From the NCBI RefSeq assembly GCF_034479515.1, contig NZ_CP140152.1, positions 6,138,001 through 6,202,000 on the forward strand: 64,000 nt of DNA, read 5' to 3'. The position numbers and the translations under genes are program-made. The notes beneath the pieces are model-generated. The model saw only the letters and a program-made list of their open reading frames with translations. It did no database searches and was not told the DNA's origin. Every line of letters begins with the position of its first letter. The stretch's first letter is position 1. The DNA comes from Duganella zoogloeoides. GTDB lineage: Bacteria > Pseudomonadota > Gammaproteobacteria > Burkholderiales > Burkholderiaceae_D. Below, piece after piece: positions 16,933 to 26,159 of this stretch.

Positions 16933-19002
16933 ATGTCCAAACCCTCATTCGGTCTCAACGTCCCGCAAAGTGCGGCCGTTGCCTATCTGGACGGCCCCTG
17001 CCTGGTGCTGGCCGGCGCCGGGTCGGGCAAGACGCGGGTGATCACCCAGAAAATCGCCCACCTGATCGAAGACCGCGGCTACGACCCGCGCACCATCGCC
17101 GCGCTGACCTTCACCAACAAGGCCGCGCTCGAGATGCAGGAGCGTATCGCCAAGCTGCTCAAACAGCCCAAGCAGGCCAAGCAGTTGACAGTCTCGACTT
17201 TTCACTCGCTGGGCGTAAAAATCCTGCGCCAGGAAGCCAATGGCGTCGGTTTGAAGGACCGCTTTTCCATCATGGACAGCGACGACTGCGGCTCGCTGGT
17301 GCAGGATCTGGCCATTACCACCGACAAGCAGATCGTGCGCCGCATCCAGACCGATATCTCGCTGTGGAAAAACGGCCTGATCGAGCCGATGGTGGCGCTG
17401 CAAAACGCCAAGGATGAGGACGAAGCGCAGTCGGCGCGCATCTATGCCAGCTACGTGGCCACGCTGTCGGCCTACCAGGCCGTCGATTTCGACGACCTGA
17501 TCCGCCTGCCCGTGGAACTGTTCCGTAATAACGAGCCGATCCGCGACAAGTGGCAGCGCCGCCTGCGCTACCTGCTGATGGACGAGTACCAGGACACCAA
17601 CACCTGCCAGTACGAGCTGGTCAAGCTGCTGGTCACCGGTATCAACAAGAAGCCGATGTTTACGGCCGTGGGCGACGACGACCAGGCGATTTACGCCTGG
17701 CGCGGCGCGTCGGTGGAAAACCTTAAAACCCTGCAGACCGATTTCCCGGACCTGGAGGTGATCAAGCTCGAGCAGAATTACCGCTCCACCACGCGCATCC
17801 TGCAAGCGGCCAACTCGGTCATCGGCAACAACCCCAAGCTGTTCGAGAAATCGCTGTGGTCGGAACACGGCCTGGGCGAGCCGATCAACGTGCTGGGCAT
17901 GGCCAACGACGACCAGGAAGCGGATCAGATCACCATGATGATCTCGGCCGACCACTTCCAGCGCAAAAACAAATGGTCCGATTACGCGATCCTGTATCGC
18001 GGCAACCACCAGGCCCGCGTGATCGAGCAGGCGCTGCGCAAGGAACGCATCCCTTACACGATCTCGGGCGGCCAGAGTTTCTTCGACAAGGCCGAGATCA
18101 AGGACATCATCAGCTACCTGCGCCTGCTGGCCAACACCGACGACGACCCGGCCTTCATCCGCGCCGTGACCACGCCGCGCCGGGGCGTGGGGCAAACCAC
18201 GCTGGAAACGCTGGGCACGTTCTCGGGCCAGTGGCAGTGCTCGCTGTTCGAAGCCGTGTTCAAGGGCGGCATCGAGGGCTTGCTGGCCGACAAGCAACTC
18301 AAACCGCTGCGCGACTTCTGCAATTTTATTAATCACCTCGAATCGCGCGCCAGCCGCCCGGGCCCAAGCGGCAGCGGCGACAATGCCGCCCAGGTGCTCG
18401 ACGACATGCTCGAAGCGATCAACTACGAGTCCTTCCTGTACGACATGTTCGACGAGCGCGCCGCGCAGGCGAAGTGGCAGAACGTGATGGAATTCGTCAA
18501 CTGGCTCAAGGAGCGGGGCCGGGGCGGCAAGGACCGCGACGGCGAAGAAAAGAACGTGCTCGAGCTCACGCAAATGGTGGCGCTGATGTCGATGCTCGAG
18601 GGCCAGGACGAAGACCCGGACGCGGTGCGCATGTCCACCCTGCACGCCTCGAAAGGACTTGAATATCCGCACGTGTTCCTGGTTGGCGTGGAAGAGGGCA
18701 TCCTGCCGCACAAGGGCGACCCCGACGCGCCGGCCGAAACCATCGCCGCGCGGGTGCAGGAAGAACGGCGCCTGATGTACGTGGGCATCACCCGTGCCCA
18801 GCGCACCTTGCAAATCACGTGGTGCAAGAAGCGCAAGCGCGCCGGCGAGCAGGTGCATTGCGACCCGTCGCGGTTCATCAAGGAAATGGCGCTCGACGAA
18901 GGCACGGCCGCGCCGCAGGAATCGGAAGTGATCACGCCGAAAGAGCGGCTGGCGCGCATGAAAGAATTGCTGGCAACCCCGAAACCCACGCCACAGCCAT
19001 AA
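16933..19002 (+). CDS. rep: ATP-dependent DNA helicase Rep
   Basis: This is a UvrD-family superfamily 1A 3'-5' helicase that clears proteins ahead of replication forks. The 689-aa length and the N terminus LNVPQSAAVAYLDGPCLVLAGAGSGKT (Walker A about 27-34) resemble Rep more than UvrD. Later motifs include YLLMDEYQDTN, VGDDDQAIYAWRGA, LEQNYRSTTRIL, STLHASKGLEYPHVFL and YVGITRAQRTL. The ATG at 16933 matches the family start; an in-frame extension upstream crosses a palindromic repeat. slyX follows 41 nt downstream and may be co-transcribed. Confidence 0.95.
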   Translation: MSKPSFGLNVPQSAAVAYLDGPCLVLAGAGSGKTRVITQKIAHLIEDRGYDPRTIAALTFTNKAALEMQERIAKLLKQPKQAKQLTVSTFHSLGVKILRQEANGVGLKDRFSIMDSDDCGSLVQDLAITTDKQIVRRIQTDISLWKNGLIEPMVALQNAKDEDEAQSARIYASYVATLSAYQAVDFDDLIRLPVELFRNNEPIRDKWQRRLRYLLMDEYQDTNTCQYELVKLLVTGINKKPMFTAVGDDDQAIYAWRGASVENLKTLQTDFPDLEVIKLEQNYRSTTRILQAANSVIGNNPKLFEKSLWSEHGLGEPINVLGMANDDQEADQITMMISADHFQRKNKWSDYAILYRGNHQARVIEQALRKERIPYTISGGQSFFDKAEIKDIISYLRLLANTDDDPAFIRAVTTPRRGVGQTTLETLGTFSGQWQCSLFEAVFKGGIEGLLADKQLKPLRDFCNFINHLESRASRPGPSGSGDNAAQVLDDMLEAINYESFLYDMFDERAAQAKWQNVMEFVNWLKERGRGGKDRDGEEKNVLELTQMVALMSMLEGQDEDPDAVRMSTLHASKGLEYPHVFLVGVEEGILPHKGDPDAPAETIAARVQEERRLMYVGITRAQRTLQITWCKKRKRAGEQVHCDPSRFIKEMALDEGTAAPQESEVITPKERLARMKELLATPKPTPQP

Positions 19003-19043
19003 CCCCGCTGTAGAATGCCCGCTTTCCCGCCAGGAGTACCGCC

Positions 19044-19253
19044 GTGAGCAATACCGAAGACCGCTTCATCGACCTCGAGATCAAGATCGCCCACCAGGAG
19101 CACCTGGTGGAATCGCTGGGCCAGCGCATCTACGAGCAACAGCAGCAGATCGACAAGCTCGAACAGCTATGCGCCGCCCTGATCCAGCACGTGCGCACCC
19201 AGCCGCAAAACGGCGGCGGCCAACTCCCCCACGAACCCCCACCCCACTACTAA
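19044..19253 (+). CDS. slyX: SlyX family protein
   Basis: A 69-aa protein with a GTG start and a CAGGAG ribosome site 7 nt upstream. It is almost entirely a coiled coil (DRFIDLEIKIAHQEHLVESL to IDKLEQLCAALIQHV), with the proline-rich C terminus ending PPHY that is typical of SlyX. The molecular role of SlyX is not known. It follows rep and is immediately followed by a 29-bp inverted repeat element. Confidence 0.9.
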   Translation: MSNTEDRFIDLEIKIAHQEHLVESLGQRIYEQQQQIDKLEQLCAALIQHVRTQPQNGGGQLPHEPPPHY

Positions 19254-19263
19254 CACTTCGCAC

Positions 19264-19345
19264 TTCGGGGTCAGTGCCGACATTCGGACACGAACTCTGC
19301 GGTAATTGCTTGAGGCCGTGTCCGAATGTCGGCACTGACCCCGAA
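19264..19345. repeat. Inverted-repeat element, family B copy 1
   Basis: Two perfect 29-nt arms (19264-19292 and 19317-19345) beginning TTCGGGGTCAGTGCCGACAT flank a 24-nt spacer. A partial extra copy (ACTGACCCCGAACTTA) runs up to 19364, so the element ends at the stop codon of the minus-strand UPF0303 gene. A near-identical element lies at 63114-63196. It lies between the converging slyX and UPF0303 genes and could also form a terminator-like hairpin. Confidence 0.85.
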
Positions 19346-19361
19346 CTTACTGACCCCGAAC

Positions 19362-19829
19362 TTAGACGAGCACGGCGCGCATGGCTTCGACGGCGATGGC
19401 GTGGTCGTCGGCCTGGCGCAGGCCGGAGACGGTGACTGTACCGACCAGGCCCACGTTCTTGATGAGGATCGGGAACGCGCCACCGTGGGCAGCGTAGTCC
19501 TGCGGCGGCAGGTATTTGATCTCATCGAAGGCCACCCCGCGGTGCTTGTGGTCGATGCCGACGAAGAACGATGAGCGCCCGAAGCGCTCGACCACGTTGT
19601 TCTTGCGCCGGATCCAGTCGGCCTGGTCGGCGGCCGCACCCTGCATCGCGTGGTGAAACAGCACCTTGCCGTTGACCGTGATGTTGACGGTGACGGCCTT
19701 GCCGCGCTGGCGCACGATCTCGATCACTTTCAGGCCCAGCGCCAGCGCGATATCGCTGGTAAAAGCGGTAAATTGCAGCTCCTGCTCCTGGCGTGTCAGG
19801 GTTTCCAGCTGTTCTGCGAAATTTTCCAT
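19362..19829 (-). CDS. UPF0303 family protein (heme-degrading / HbpS-like fold)
   Basis: The 155-aa protein fits the UPF0303/DUF336 group, annotated as heme-degrading domain-containing by similarity to HbpS and GlcG. Visible family features are the central IRRKNNVVERFGRSS segment, FDEIKYLPPQDYAAHGGAFPI and the C-terminal VGTVTVSGLRQADDHAIAVEA. There is no signal peptide. The gene stands alone, convergent with slyX and divergent from the GGDEF gene. A true enzymatic role is unproven in this family. Confidence 0.82.
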   Translation of the reverse strand: MENFAEQLETLTRQEQELQFTAFTSDIALALGLKVIEIVRQRGKAVTVNITVNGKVLFHHAMQGAAADQADWIRRKNNVVERFGRSSFFVGIDHKHRGVAFDEIKYLPPQDYAAHGGAFPILIKNVGLVGTVTVSGLRQADDHAIAVEAMRAVLV

Positions 19830-19974
19830 CGATGTTGCCTCATGTTACAAAAATTGAAGATTCGAGGATAGGGCGAAACGTTGTATTTGTCCACGCGGCG
19901 ACGCTTGGGGCCGCCTGTTGTGCGCTATACTGCTCGCCGTTTCCCGCGCCCAGCCTACCTCTCCTCCCGACTCG

Positions 19975-21141
19975 ATGCAAATAGACGTCTCCTCATTGCT
20001 CGTCGCCATGACACTGAATTTGACAATCATGGCGGTCGCGTTGCCCTATTTTATGGGGCAGGTGAACCGGGCCGCGCGCTATGCCCAGGCCGGCATGGGC
20101 TTGCACACGGCGGGCTGGATCCTGCTCCTGGTCGCTTGCGCGGTCACGCCGTTCAGCCTGCTCGACCGCACACTGTCCACCCTGTCGATGGCCGCCATCG
20201 CCGGCGGCATGGCGTTCAACGCTGCCGCGTTCGATCTGTGGTGCGGCCGTGCAGTCAAGGTACGTGCTTCGGTGATCGTGGCGGTGCTGCTCACGGTCGG
20301 TTATTGCATCGGCTACAACAGTTATCCGTTCCGGGTGGGCTGGGCCAACGGCCTGCTGGCGCTGCAGATCGCCATGGTGGTGGTGTCGCTGTGCCGCCGG
20401 CCGCAGGTGCGCGTGGGCCGCTGGCGCTGGCTGCTGGTGATTTCGCTGCTGGCGCAAATGGTCGTGACCGGCTGGCGCGGCGTACTGGGCGCGTTCTATA
20501 CCGAGCAGTTTCCCCATTTCTTTGCGCCGCACATGGTCAACATGGTGTTTTCGCTGGTCTCGAACATCACGGTGATGCTGTCGCTGGCGGCGCTGCTGCT
20601 GGCCCACCGCGACGAGGCCGCCCGCGAGCTCGAACGCCTGGCCACCGTGGACGGCCTGACCGGCACCCTCAACCGCCGCGCGTGGCTCGAGCAGGCCGGC
20701 AACCACCTGTCCATGAGCGTGCGCTACCGCCAGCCGATGGGCGTGCTGATGCTCGACCTCGACTATTTCAAGCAGATCAACGACACCCGTGGCCACGCCG
20801 TGGGCGACCTGGCATTGCAAAAATTCAGCAAGGCCATGCGCGTTGTCAGCCGTGCCGGCGACCTGTGTTGCCGCTATGGCGGCGAAGAATTCTGCGTGCT
20901 GCTCAACCGCGCCGACATCGCCGCGGTGCAGGCCTACGACCAGCGCCTGCGCGAGTGGCTGCGGCACCATGCGCCGCGCAAGCTCGGGTTCGAGCTATCG
21001 TACAGCGCCGGCATCGCCATGCGCCTGGCCGACGATGACACCATCGAGGCCATGCTGCAACGCGCCGACGCCGCCATGTACCGCGCCAAGCAGCAGGGAC
21101 GCGGCGTGACCCTGACCGGCGACGTGCGCGAAACCGCGTAA
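19975..21141 (+). CDS. Membrane-bound diguanylate cyclase (GGDEF domain)
   Basis: The 388-aa protein has six or seven predicted membrane helices in residues 1-210 and a C-terminal GGDEF domain that makes cyclic di-GMP from two GTP. The active-site signature is GGEEF (302-306), preceded by DGLTGTLNRRAW and LDLDYFKQINDTRGH. No EAL domain and no clear RxxD inhibitory site are seen in front of GGEEF (the sequence is RAGDLCCRYGGEEF). The membrane part is probably a sensor of the MASE type, ligand unknown. The ATG chosen follows a CTCCTCCCGA stretch; an earlier in-frame ATG 57 nt upstream is less likely. Confidence 0.92.
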   Translation: MQIDVSSLLVAMTLNLTIMAVALPYFMGQVNRAARYAQAGMGLHTAGWILLLVACAVTPFSLLDRTLSTLSMAAIAGGMAFNAAAFDLWCGRAVKVRASVIVAVLLTVGYCIGYNSYPFRVGWANGLLALQIAMVVVSLCRRPQVRVGRWRWLLVISLLAQMVVTGWRGVLGAFYTEQFPHFFAPHMVNMVFSLVSNITVMLSLAALLLAHRDEAARELERLATVDGLTGTLNRRAWLEQAGNHLSMSVRYRQPMGVLMLDLDYFKQINDTRGHAVGDLALQKFSKAMRVVSRAGDLCCRYGGEEFCVLLNRADIAAVQAYDQRLREWLRHHAPRKLGFELSYSAGIAMRLADDDTIEAMLQRADAAMYRAKQQGRGVTLTGDVRETA

Positions 21142-21196
21142 CTTTTTCGGCGGAGCGCTGTCCAATCCAGTCTTCAACCACGCAGGGAGCATCGCC

Positions 21197-21643
21197 ATGA
21201 CTGCCAACACCGTTCAACTCCACCGGGTGCTGCGCACCACGCCCGAAAAACTTTATCGCGCTTTTACCGATGCGCATGCCTGGGCCAAGTGGCTGCCGCC
21301 GTTCGGCTTTGTCGCCGCCGTACAGCAGATGGACGCGCAGGTGGGCGGCACCTACCGCATGTCGTTCACCAATTTCGGCACCGGCGCGAGCCACGCCTTC
21401 GGCGGAGAATTCCTCGAACTGACGCCCTACGAGCGCCTGCGCTACACCGCCCGTTTCGACGACGCCAGCCTGCCCGGCCAGATGCAAACCACCGTCACCC
21501 TGCGCGCGGTGTCGTGCGGCGTGGAGCTGACCGTGGTGCAGGAAGGGATACCGGACGTGATACCGCTCGAGGGGTGCTACCTGGGCTGGCAGGAGTCCTT
21601 GGTGCAACTGGCGCAGCTGGTGGAGCCCGATATCCGGGAATGA
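21197..21643 (+). CDS. SRPBCC / AHSA1-type ligand-binding protein
   Basis: The 148-aa protein has an activator of Hsp90 ATPase homologue 1-like (START/SRPBCC) fold: RVLRTTPEKLYRAFTDAHAWAKWLPP at the N terminus, GGTYRMSF strands and a C-terminal helix GCYLGWQESLVQLAQLVEP. An AGGGAG ribosome site precedes the ATG. Members bind small hydrophobic molecules or serve as polyketide-cyclase-like or toxin-resistance proteins; nothing here distinguishes among these. It lies 56 nt after the GGDEF gene on the same strand. Confidence 0.88.
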   Translation: MTANTVQLHRVLRTTPEKLYRAFTDAHAWAKWLPPFGFVAAVQQMDAQVGGTYRMSFTNFGTGASHAFGGEFLELTPYERLRYTARFDDASLPGQMQTTVTLRAVSCGVELTVVQEGIPDVIPLEGCYLGWQESLVQLAQLVEPDIRE

Positions 21644-21717
21644 CGTCGCGATCATTCGCCTGATTGTTTGAACCGGCGGTTGTCGCGCCGGGTGCTATGT
21701 ACGGTAACGTGCGATCC

Positions 21718-24700
21718 ATGATCACACGAACTGCGTTGATGCTGGCGGTGGCCGCGTGCGCGATGCATGGGGCCACCGCGCGTGCGGCCGAGGCCCAGCT
21801 CCAACACTACAGGCCCGAAGCCCAGGCCCGCGTGCCCAATCTGCATGGCGACACCGACCGTCCCTTGCGCTACCGTCCCGACGGCGACGACTTCGTCATC
21901 GACGATGGCATCGAATTCTTCAACCGGCCGCTCTACGGCGGCAACAGCGCCTTTCGCGTTGACGGCGGAGACAAGCCCGAGTTTTCGCTGTACCTGCCCG
22001 GCCGCGGCGGCAACCTGCGCCTCGGGGTGTGCATGCCCGCTGCCGGTGCGCACTGCCTCTGGCTGCACGATGCGGCCAGCATCACCACCCGCTATCGTCC
22101 GGGCGAGCTGCACTACGAGATTCGCGACGCACAACTGGGCGCTGGCGGGCGCATCACGGTCATGGCACTGGCGTACGCCGCCACCGAGGGACTGGGCGTG
22201 CAAGTGCAGGGCACCGGTCTGCCGGCCTCTGCGCAACTGGTGATCGCCTTCGGCGCCGGCGACGGCAAGCGCGGACGGCGCGATGGCGACATCGGTACCG
22301 AGGCCGTGCCGATCAGCGAATACTTCCAGCTCGCGCCAGTCGCGGCGCGCGGTGCGCGCATCGCCGCGCAGGCCGACGGGTTCCGGGTGGTGGCGCCGCA
22401 TGCGACCATTGCGGTAACCACCGCAACCGCGGCGGGCAATGGCACCGACCACGCCAATGGCGTCACCAGCGCCCGCGCCGACGCTGGCCACGGCGCAGCC
22501 AGCACCGACAGCACCAGTCCCACCATCTTGCATCGTCCCGACACTGGCAGCGCCGTCGCCCCGATGGCAGCTGCCAGGACGCCGCTGCTGGTGACCCGTC
22601 ACGATGCGAACCTTTGGCCGCGCCTGGACGCCTTGCTCGCTGCCGTATCGCGTGATGGTGGCAACGCCGACGCCACCGTCACCGCCACCGCCACCGCCAC
22701 CGCCACCGCAGATACCGGTGCCAACGCCAATGCCGATGCCAACGCCAATGCCGATGCCAACGCCAATGCCGCAACCGGCGTGGCAGTCGCCCGGCTACCG
22801 CTGGGCGCAGCACCGGTGCAGATCGCGGTACAGGTCACCACCCGTGCCGGGGCCCAGGAGCAGGAGGCCTACCGCGCAGTCGGCGCCACCACGGACGGCG
22901 ACCGCGCTGCTGGCCGCCTGCTGCCGGCCTTCGGCATCACCGAACTGGCGACGCGGTTCGACCAGGCCCGCCGGCATTTCGACCGCCTGCGCCATCGCGT
23001 GCGCATCGACACGCCCGACCCGTACCTGAACGCCGCCATGGGCGCGCTTAACGTCGCCGCCGACGCCGTGTGGGACGACGGCCAGGGCGCCATCATGCAC
23101 GGCGCGGTGGCGTGGCGCACCAAGCTGCTGGGCTGGCGCGGGCCGTATGCGCTCGATGCACTGGGCTGGCACGACCGCGCCCGCGCCAATATCGACGCCT
23201 GGACCGGGCGCCAGAATACGTCGCCCGTTCCGGCGCAGATACCGGCGCCGGAGGCAGCCACCAACCTGGCGCGCAACGAGGCCGCGCTGCATTCGAACGG
23301 CGACCTCAGTACCTCGCACTACGACATGAACCTGGTGTTCATCGATGCCCTGCTGCGCCACCTGCTGTGGACCGGCGACAAAGCGCTCGCACAAGCGGTA
23401 TGGCCGGTACTGGAGCGGCACCTTGCCTGGGAGCGGCGCTTGTTCAGACGGCCGTTCGGCGCCGACCAATTGCCGCTGTACGACGCCTACGCCGCCATCT
23501 GGGCCAGCGACGACCTGTATTACAACGGCGGCGGCGCCACCCACACCTCGGCCTACAACGCCTGGCACAACGCCATGGCCGCGCGCATCGCCACATGGCT
23601 GGGCAAGGATGCCACCCCGTACACCACCGAAGCGGCAGCCATCCGGCAGGCCATGCGCACGCAGTTATGGATGCCGCAGCAGGGCGCGTTTGCCGAATAC
23701 CGCGATGCGCTGGGCAACCAGCTGCTGCACCCGCACTACGCGCTGTGGAGTTTTTATCACACCATCGACGCCCAGGTGCCGACGCCGTTCGAGGCGGCGC
23801 GCATGGCGGCGGCGCTGGACCGCGACCGCCGTGCCATTCCCGTGCGCGGCCCCGGCGTGCCTAGCGACCGCCCGTACCGCGTGCTGCCCACCACCGACTG
23901 GATGCCCTATTCATGGTCGATCAACAATGTGGTGATGGGCGAGAACCTGCACACGGCGCTGGCCTACTGGCAGGCCGGCCGCAGCGACACCGCGTTCGAG
24001 CTCACCAAGGGCGCGCTGCTGGCCAGCCTGTATATGGGCATCAGCCCCGGCAACATCGGCACCATGAATTATCTCGACGTCTACCGGCGCGAAGCGCAGC
24101 GCGACTTTGCCGACGGCGCCGGCGTGATGGCGCGCACGCTGGTCGAAGGGTTGTTCGGCGTGCAGCCCGATGCGCTGTCAGGGGTGCTCACCGTGCGTCC
24201 CGGCCTGCCGCACGCGTGGGACCACGCCAGCCTGGCGCACCCGGACGTCAATGTCGCTTACCGCCGCCTCGGCCAGCGCGAACGCTGGACCATCGGCCAG
24301 GCCGGCCGGCTTTTCCCGCAGTTGGCGTTTGAGTTGCCGGCCCGCGCGGCGAACGTGGTGGCGGTACGCGTGAATGGCAAACCGGCGCGCTGGCGCAACC
24401 TCGATGACGCGGTAGGTGCACCGCGCCTGCGGATCGACACGCCACTGGGCGCCAGCGCCGCTATCGAAATCGTGTGGGGCGGCCCCGAAATTGATGTGCG
24501 GGTGGCCAGGATCGATGCAGGCGCTGGTGAGCAGGACGGTTTCACGCGCTACCGCCAGGGCGCATTCGCCTGGTGGCAGCAAGTACCTGATGCTGTAGCG
24601 TCTACAGCGTCTGCACCGGCGCAAACGGTAGCGTCATCGGCTACGGTGCCTGCCGCGCAGTGCGTGGCCAGCAGTCCGCAGTGGCTGCACGGCGCGCCGG

Positions 24701-25413
24701 TGCAGGCGCGCACCGTCGATCTCACCCCCTGGTTCAACGACGCGGTAACGCAGCTGTTCAAACCGGGCAAGTACGTGACGCCGCGATCGCCGTACGCCAC
24801 GCTGGCGCTGCCAGCGCAGGGCGCGGGCGCGTGGGCCGGCCACGTTCAGGAACTGCCCGAGATCGACGACGCCGGCTTGCGTGCCCTGGGTGGCACGCTG
24901 ACACTGCCGAACGGACTGCATTTCGCCACGCCGCCGGCCGGCGCCAACATCCTATTCACGTCGCAGTGGGATAACTATCCGCGCCAGGTCACCGTGCCGT
25001 TGCAAGGCCAGGCGCGCCGCGCCTTTTTGCTCATGGCCGGCTCGACCAACCACATGCAAAGCCGTATCGACAACGGTGTGATCGAGGTTACTTACCGTGA
25101 TGGCGCCAGCACCCGCGTGGCATTGCGCAATCCTGACAACTGGTGGCCGATCGAGCAGGATTATTTGATCGACGACTACCAGTTCCCGTTCTGCGGCCAG
25201 CTGCCGCTGCGCGTCGATCTGAAGACCGCGCGCGCCCAGGTCCCTGCCACGGGAAAACACCCGGCCAATGGCCGTCGCATCGCCGGCGGCGCCGCCACCG
25301 TCATCGAACTGCCGCTCGACCCTGCGCGCCAGCTGCAATCGATCACCGTGCGGGCGCTGGCCAATGATGTGGTGTTGGGGGTGATGGGGGTGACGCTGGA
25401 CTCCGCGCCCTAG
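21718..25413 (+). CDS. DUF4450 domain-containing secreted protein, putative glycoside hydrolase
   Basis: A 1231-aa exported protein with signal peptide MITRTALMLAVAACAMHGATARA. The N-terminal beta domain contains FFNRPLYGGNSAFRVDGGDK and LYLPGRGGNLRLG, typical of DUF4450. A central region (about 430-800) looks like an (alpha/alpha)-barrel of the glycoside-hydrolase/debranching type (for example HYDMNLVFIDALLRHLLWTGD and TTDWMPYSWSINNVV). A beta-rich C-terminal part follows. Between them lies a long Ala/Thr/Asn/Asp low-complexity insert (about 235-360). The enzyme activity is not established in the family. Two in-frame ATGs lie further upstream, but the chosen start gives a clean signal peptide. 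Confidence 0.85.
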   Translation: MITRTALMLAVAACAMHGATARAAEAQLQHYRPEAQARVPNLHGDTDRPLRYRPDGDDFVIDDGIEFFNRPLYGGNSAFRVDGGDKPEFSLYLPGRGGNLRLGVCMPAAGAHCLWLHDAASITTRYRPGELHYEIRDAQLGAGGRITVMALAYAATEGLGVQVQGTGLPASAQLVIAFGAGDGKRGRRDGDIGTEAVPISEYFQLAPVAARGARIAAQADGFRVVAPHATIAVTTATAAGNGTDHANGVTSARADAGHGAASTDSTSPTILHRPDTGSAVAPMAAARTPLLVTRHDANLWPRLDALLAAVSRDGGNADATVTATATATATADTGANANADANANADANANAATGVAVARLPLGAAPVQIAVQVTTRAGAQEQEAYRAVGATTDGDRAAGRLLPAFGITELATRFDQARRHFDRLRHRVRIDTPDPYLNAAMGALNVAADAVWDDGQGAIMHGAVAWRTKLLGWRGPYALDALGWHDRARANIDAWTGRQNTSPVPAQIPAPEAATNLARNEAALHSNGDLSTSHYDMNLVFIDALLRHLLWTGDKALAQAVWPVLERHLAWERRLFRRPFGADQLPLYDAYAAIWASDDLYYNGGGATHTSAYNAWHNAMAARIATWLGKDATPYTTEAAAIRQAMRTQLWMPQQGAFAEYRDALGNQLLHPHYALWSFYHTIDAQVPTPFEAARMAAALDRDRRAIPVRGPGVPSDRPYRVLPTTDWMPYSWSINNVVMGENLHTALAYWQAGRSDTAFELTKGALLASLYMGISPGNIGTMNYLDVYRREAQRDFADGAGVMARTLVEGLFGVQPDALSGVLTVRPGLPHAWDHASLAHPDVNVAYRRLGQRERWTIGQAGRLFPQLAFELPARAANVVAVRVNGKPARWRNLDDAVGAPRLRIDTPLGASAAIEIVWGGPEIDVRVARIDAGAGEQDGFTRYRQGAFAWWQQVPDAVASTASAPAQTVASSATVPAAQCVASSPQWLHGAPVQARTVDLTPWFNDAVTQLFKPGKYVTPRSPYATLALPAQGAGAWAGHVQELPEIDDAGLRALGGTLTLPNGLHFATPPAGANILFTSQWDNYPRQVTVPLQGQARRAFLLMAGSTNHMQSRIDNGVIEVTYRDGASTRVALRNPDNWWPIEQDYLIDDYQFPFCGQLPLRVDLKTARAQVPATGKHPANGRRIAGGAATVIELPLDPARQLQSITVRALANDVVLGVMGVTLDSAP
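22672..22777 (+). repeat. In-frame tandem microrepeat inside the DUF4450 gene
   Basis: A run of GCCACC units (encoding alternating Ala-Thr) is followed by repeats of an 18-nt unit GCCAATGCCGATGCCAAC, encoding Ala-Asn-Ala-Asp. The period is a multiple of three, so copy-number change would preserve the frame. It lies in a linker between the N-terminal and barrel domains. Confidence 0.85.
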
Positions 25414-25559
25414 CGTTGCTGGGCGCTGTGGCCCTCATCTCGCGATAGCCAAAATGCGCGGAGCACTCTGCCTTTACGCAGAGGGGCGTGCGCCACTTTC
25501 GGCGCTAAAATGCCGCATCGTGTCCGCCGACCGTCGACGGGCGTCGCAAAGGCAAACAC

Positions 25560-26135
25560 ATGGGCAAGAATCGACTGGAAGCGTTCAGCGATGGCGTGAT
25601 CGCCATCATCATCACCATCATGGTGCTCGAGCTCAAGGTGCCGCATGGCGCCAGCATGGCGGCGTTGGTGGAGCTAACGCCGGTGTTCTTCGGCTATGTG
25701 CTCAGTTTCGTGTACGTGGGCATTTACTGGAACAACCACCACCATATGCTGCATGCCTCGGCGCGCGTGAACGGCAAGGTGTTGTGGGCCAATCTGCATT
25801 TGCTGTTCTGGCTGTCGCTGATTCCGTTTACCACCACATGGGTGGGCGAGAACGTGATGGCGCCGTTGCCGGTCGCGCTGTATGGCGTGGTGCTGTCTTT
25901 TGCAGCGGTGGCTTACTACATCCTGGAAAAATGCCTGATTTCGTGCAACCCCAGCGACCATATCCTTGCCAACGCGGTTGGCAAGGAATACAAGGGCGCG
26001 GTGTCGGTGGTGCTGTACTTGCTGGCCATTCCGCTGGCCTACCTGCACGTGTGCGCGGCGTATGCGTTGTACATCATCTGCGCCATGGTCTGGTTCCTGC
26101 CGGACCGCCGCATCGAGGCGCAGATGCGCTCGTGA
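25560..26135 (+). CDS. TMEM175 family potassium channel-like membrane protein (DUF1211)
   Basis: The 191-aa protein begins MGKNRLEAFSDGVIAIIITI, the RxxxFSD signature in the first helix of bacterial TMEM175 channels, and has about six membrane helices. Characterised bacterial homologues are tetrameric potassium channels. The conserved histidine-rich loop YWNNHHHMLH after helix 2 is also family-typical. It is convergent with the isochorismatase-type gene 24 nt away, with no clear terminator between them. Confidence 0.9.
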   Translation: MGKNRLEAFSDGVIAIIITIMVLELKVPHGASMAALVELTPVFFGYVLSFVYVGIYWNNHHHMLHASARVNGKVLWANLHLLFWLSLIPFTTTWVGENVMAPLPVALYGVVLSFAAVAYYILEKCLISCNPSDHILANAVGKEYKGAVSVVLYLLAIPLAYLHVCAAYALYIICAMVWFLPDRRIEAQMRS

Positions 26136-26159
26136 TGCGGTGGTCCGGCGCCAGCCCGA

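Noticed and set aside
16945-18858. 637-codon minus-strand frame opposite rep, and a 636-codon one opposite the first M3 gene (44083-45993)
   Set aside because: Both are antisense shadows of well-conserved enzymes with no recognisable domain, ribosome site or plausible composition.
22672-22777. CRISPR-like or satellite array
   Set aside because: Units are 6 and 18 nt, contiguous without spacers and in frame within a coding sequence, so this is a coding microrepeat.
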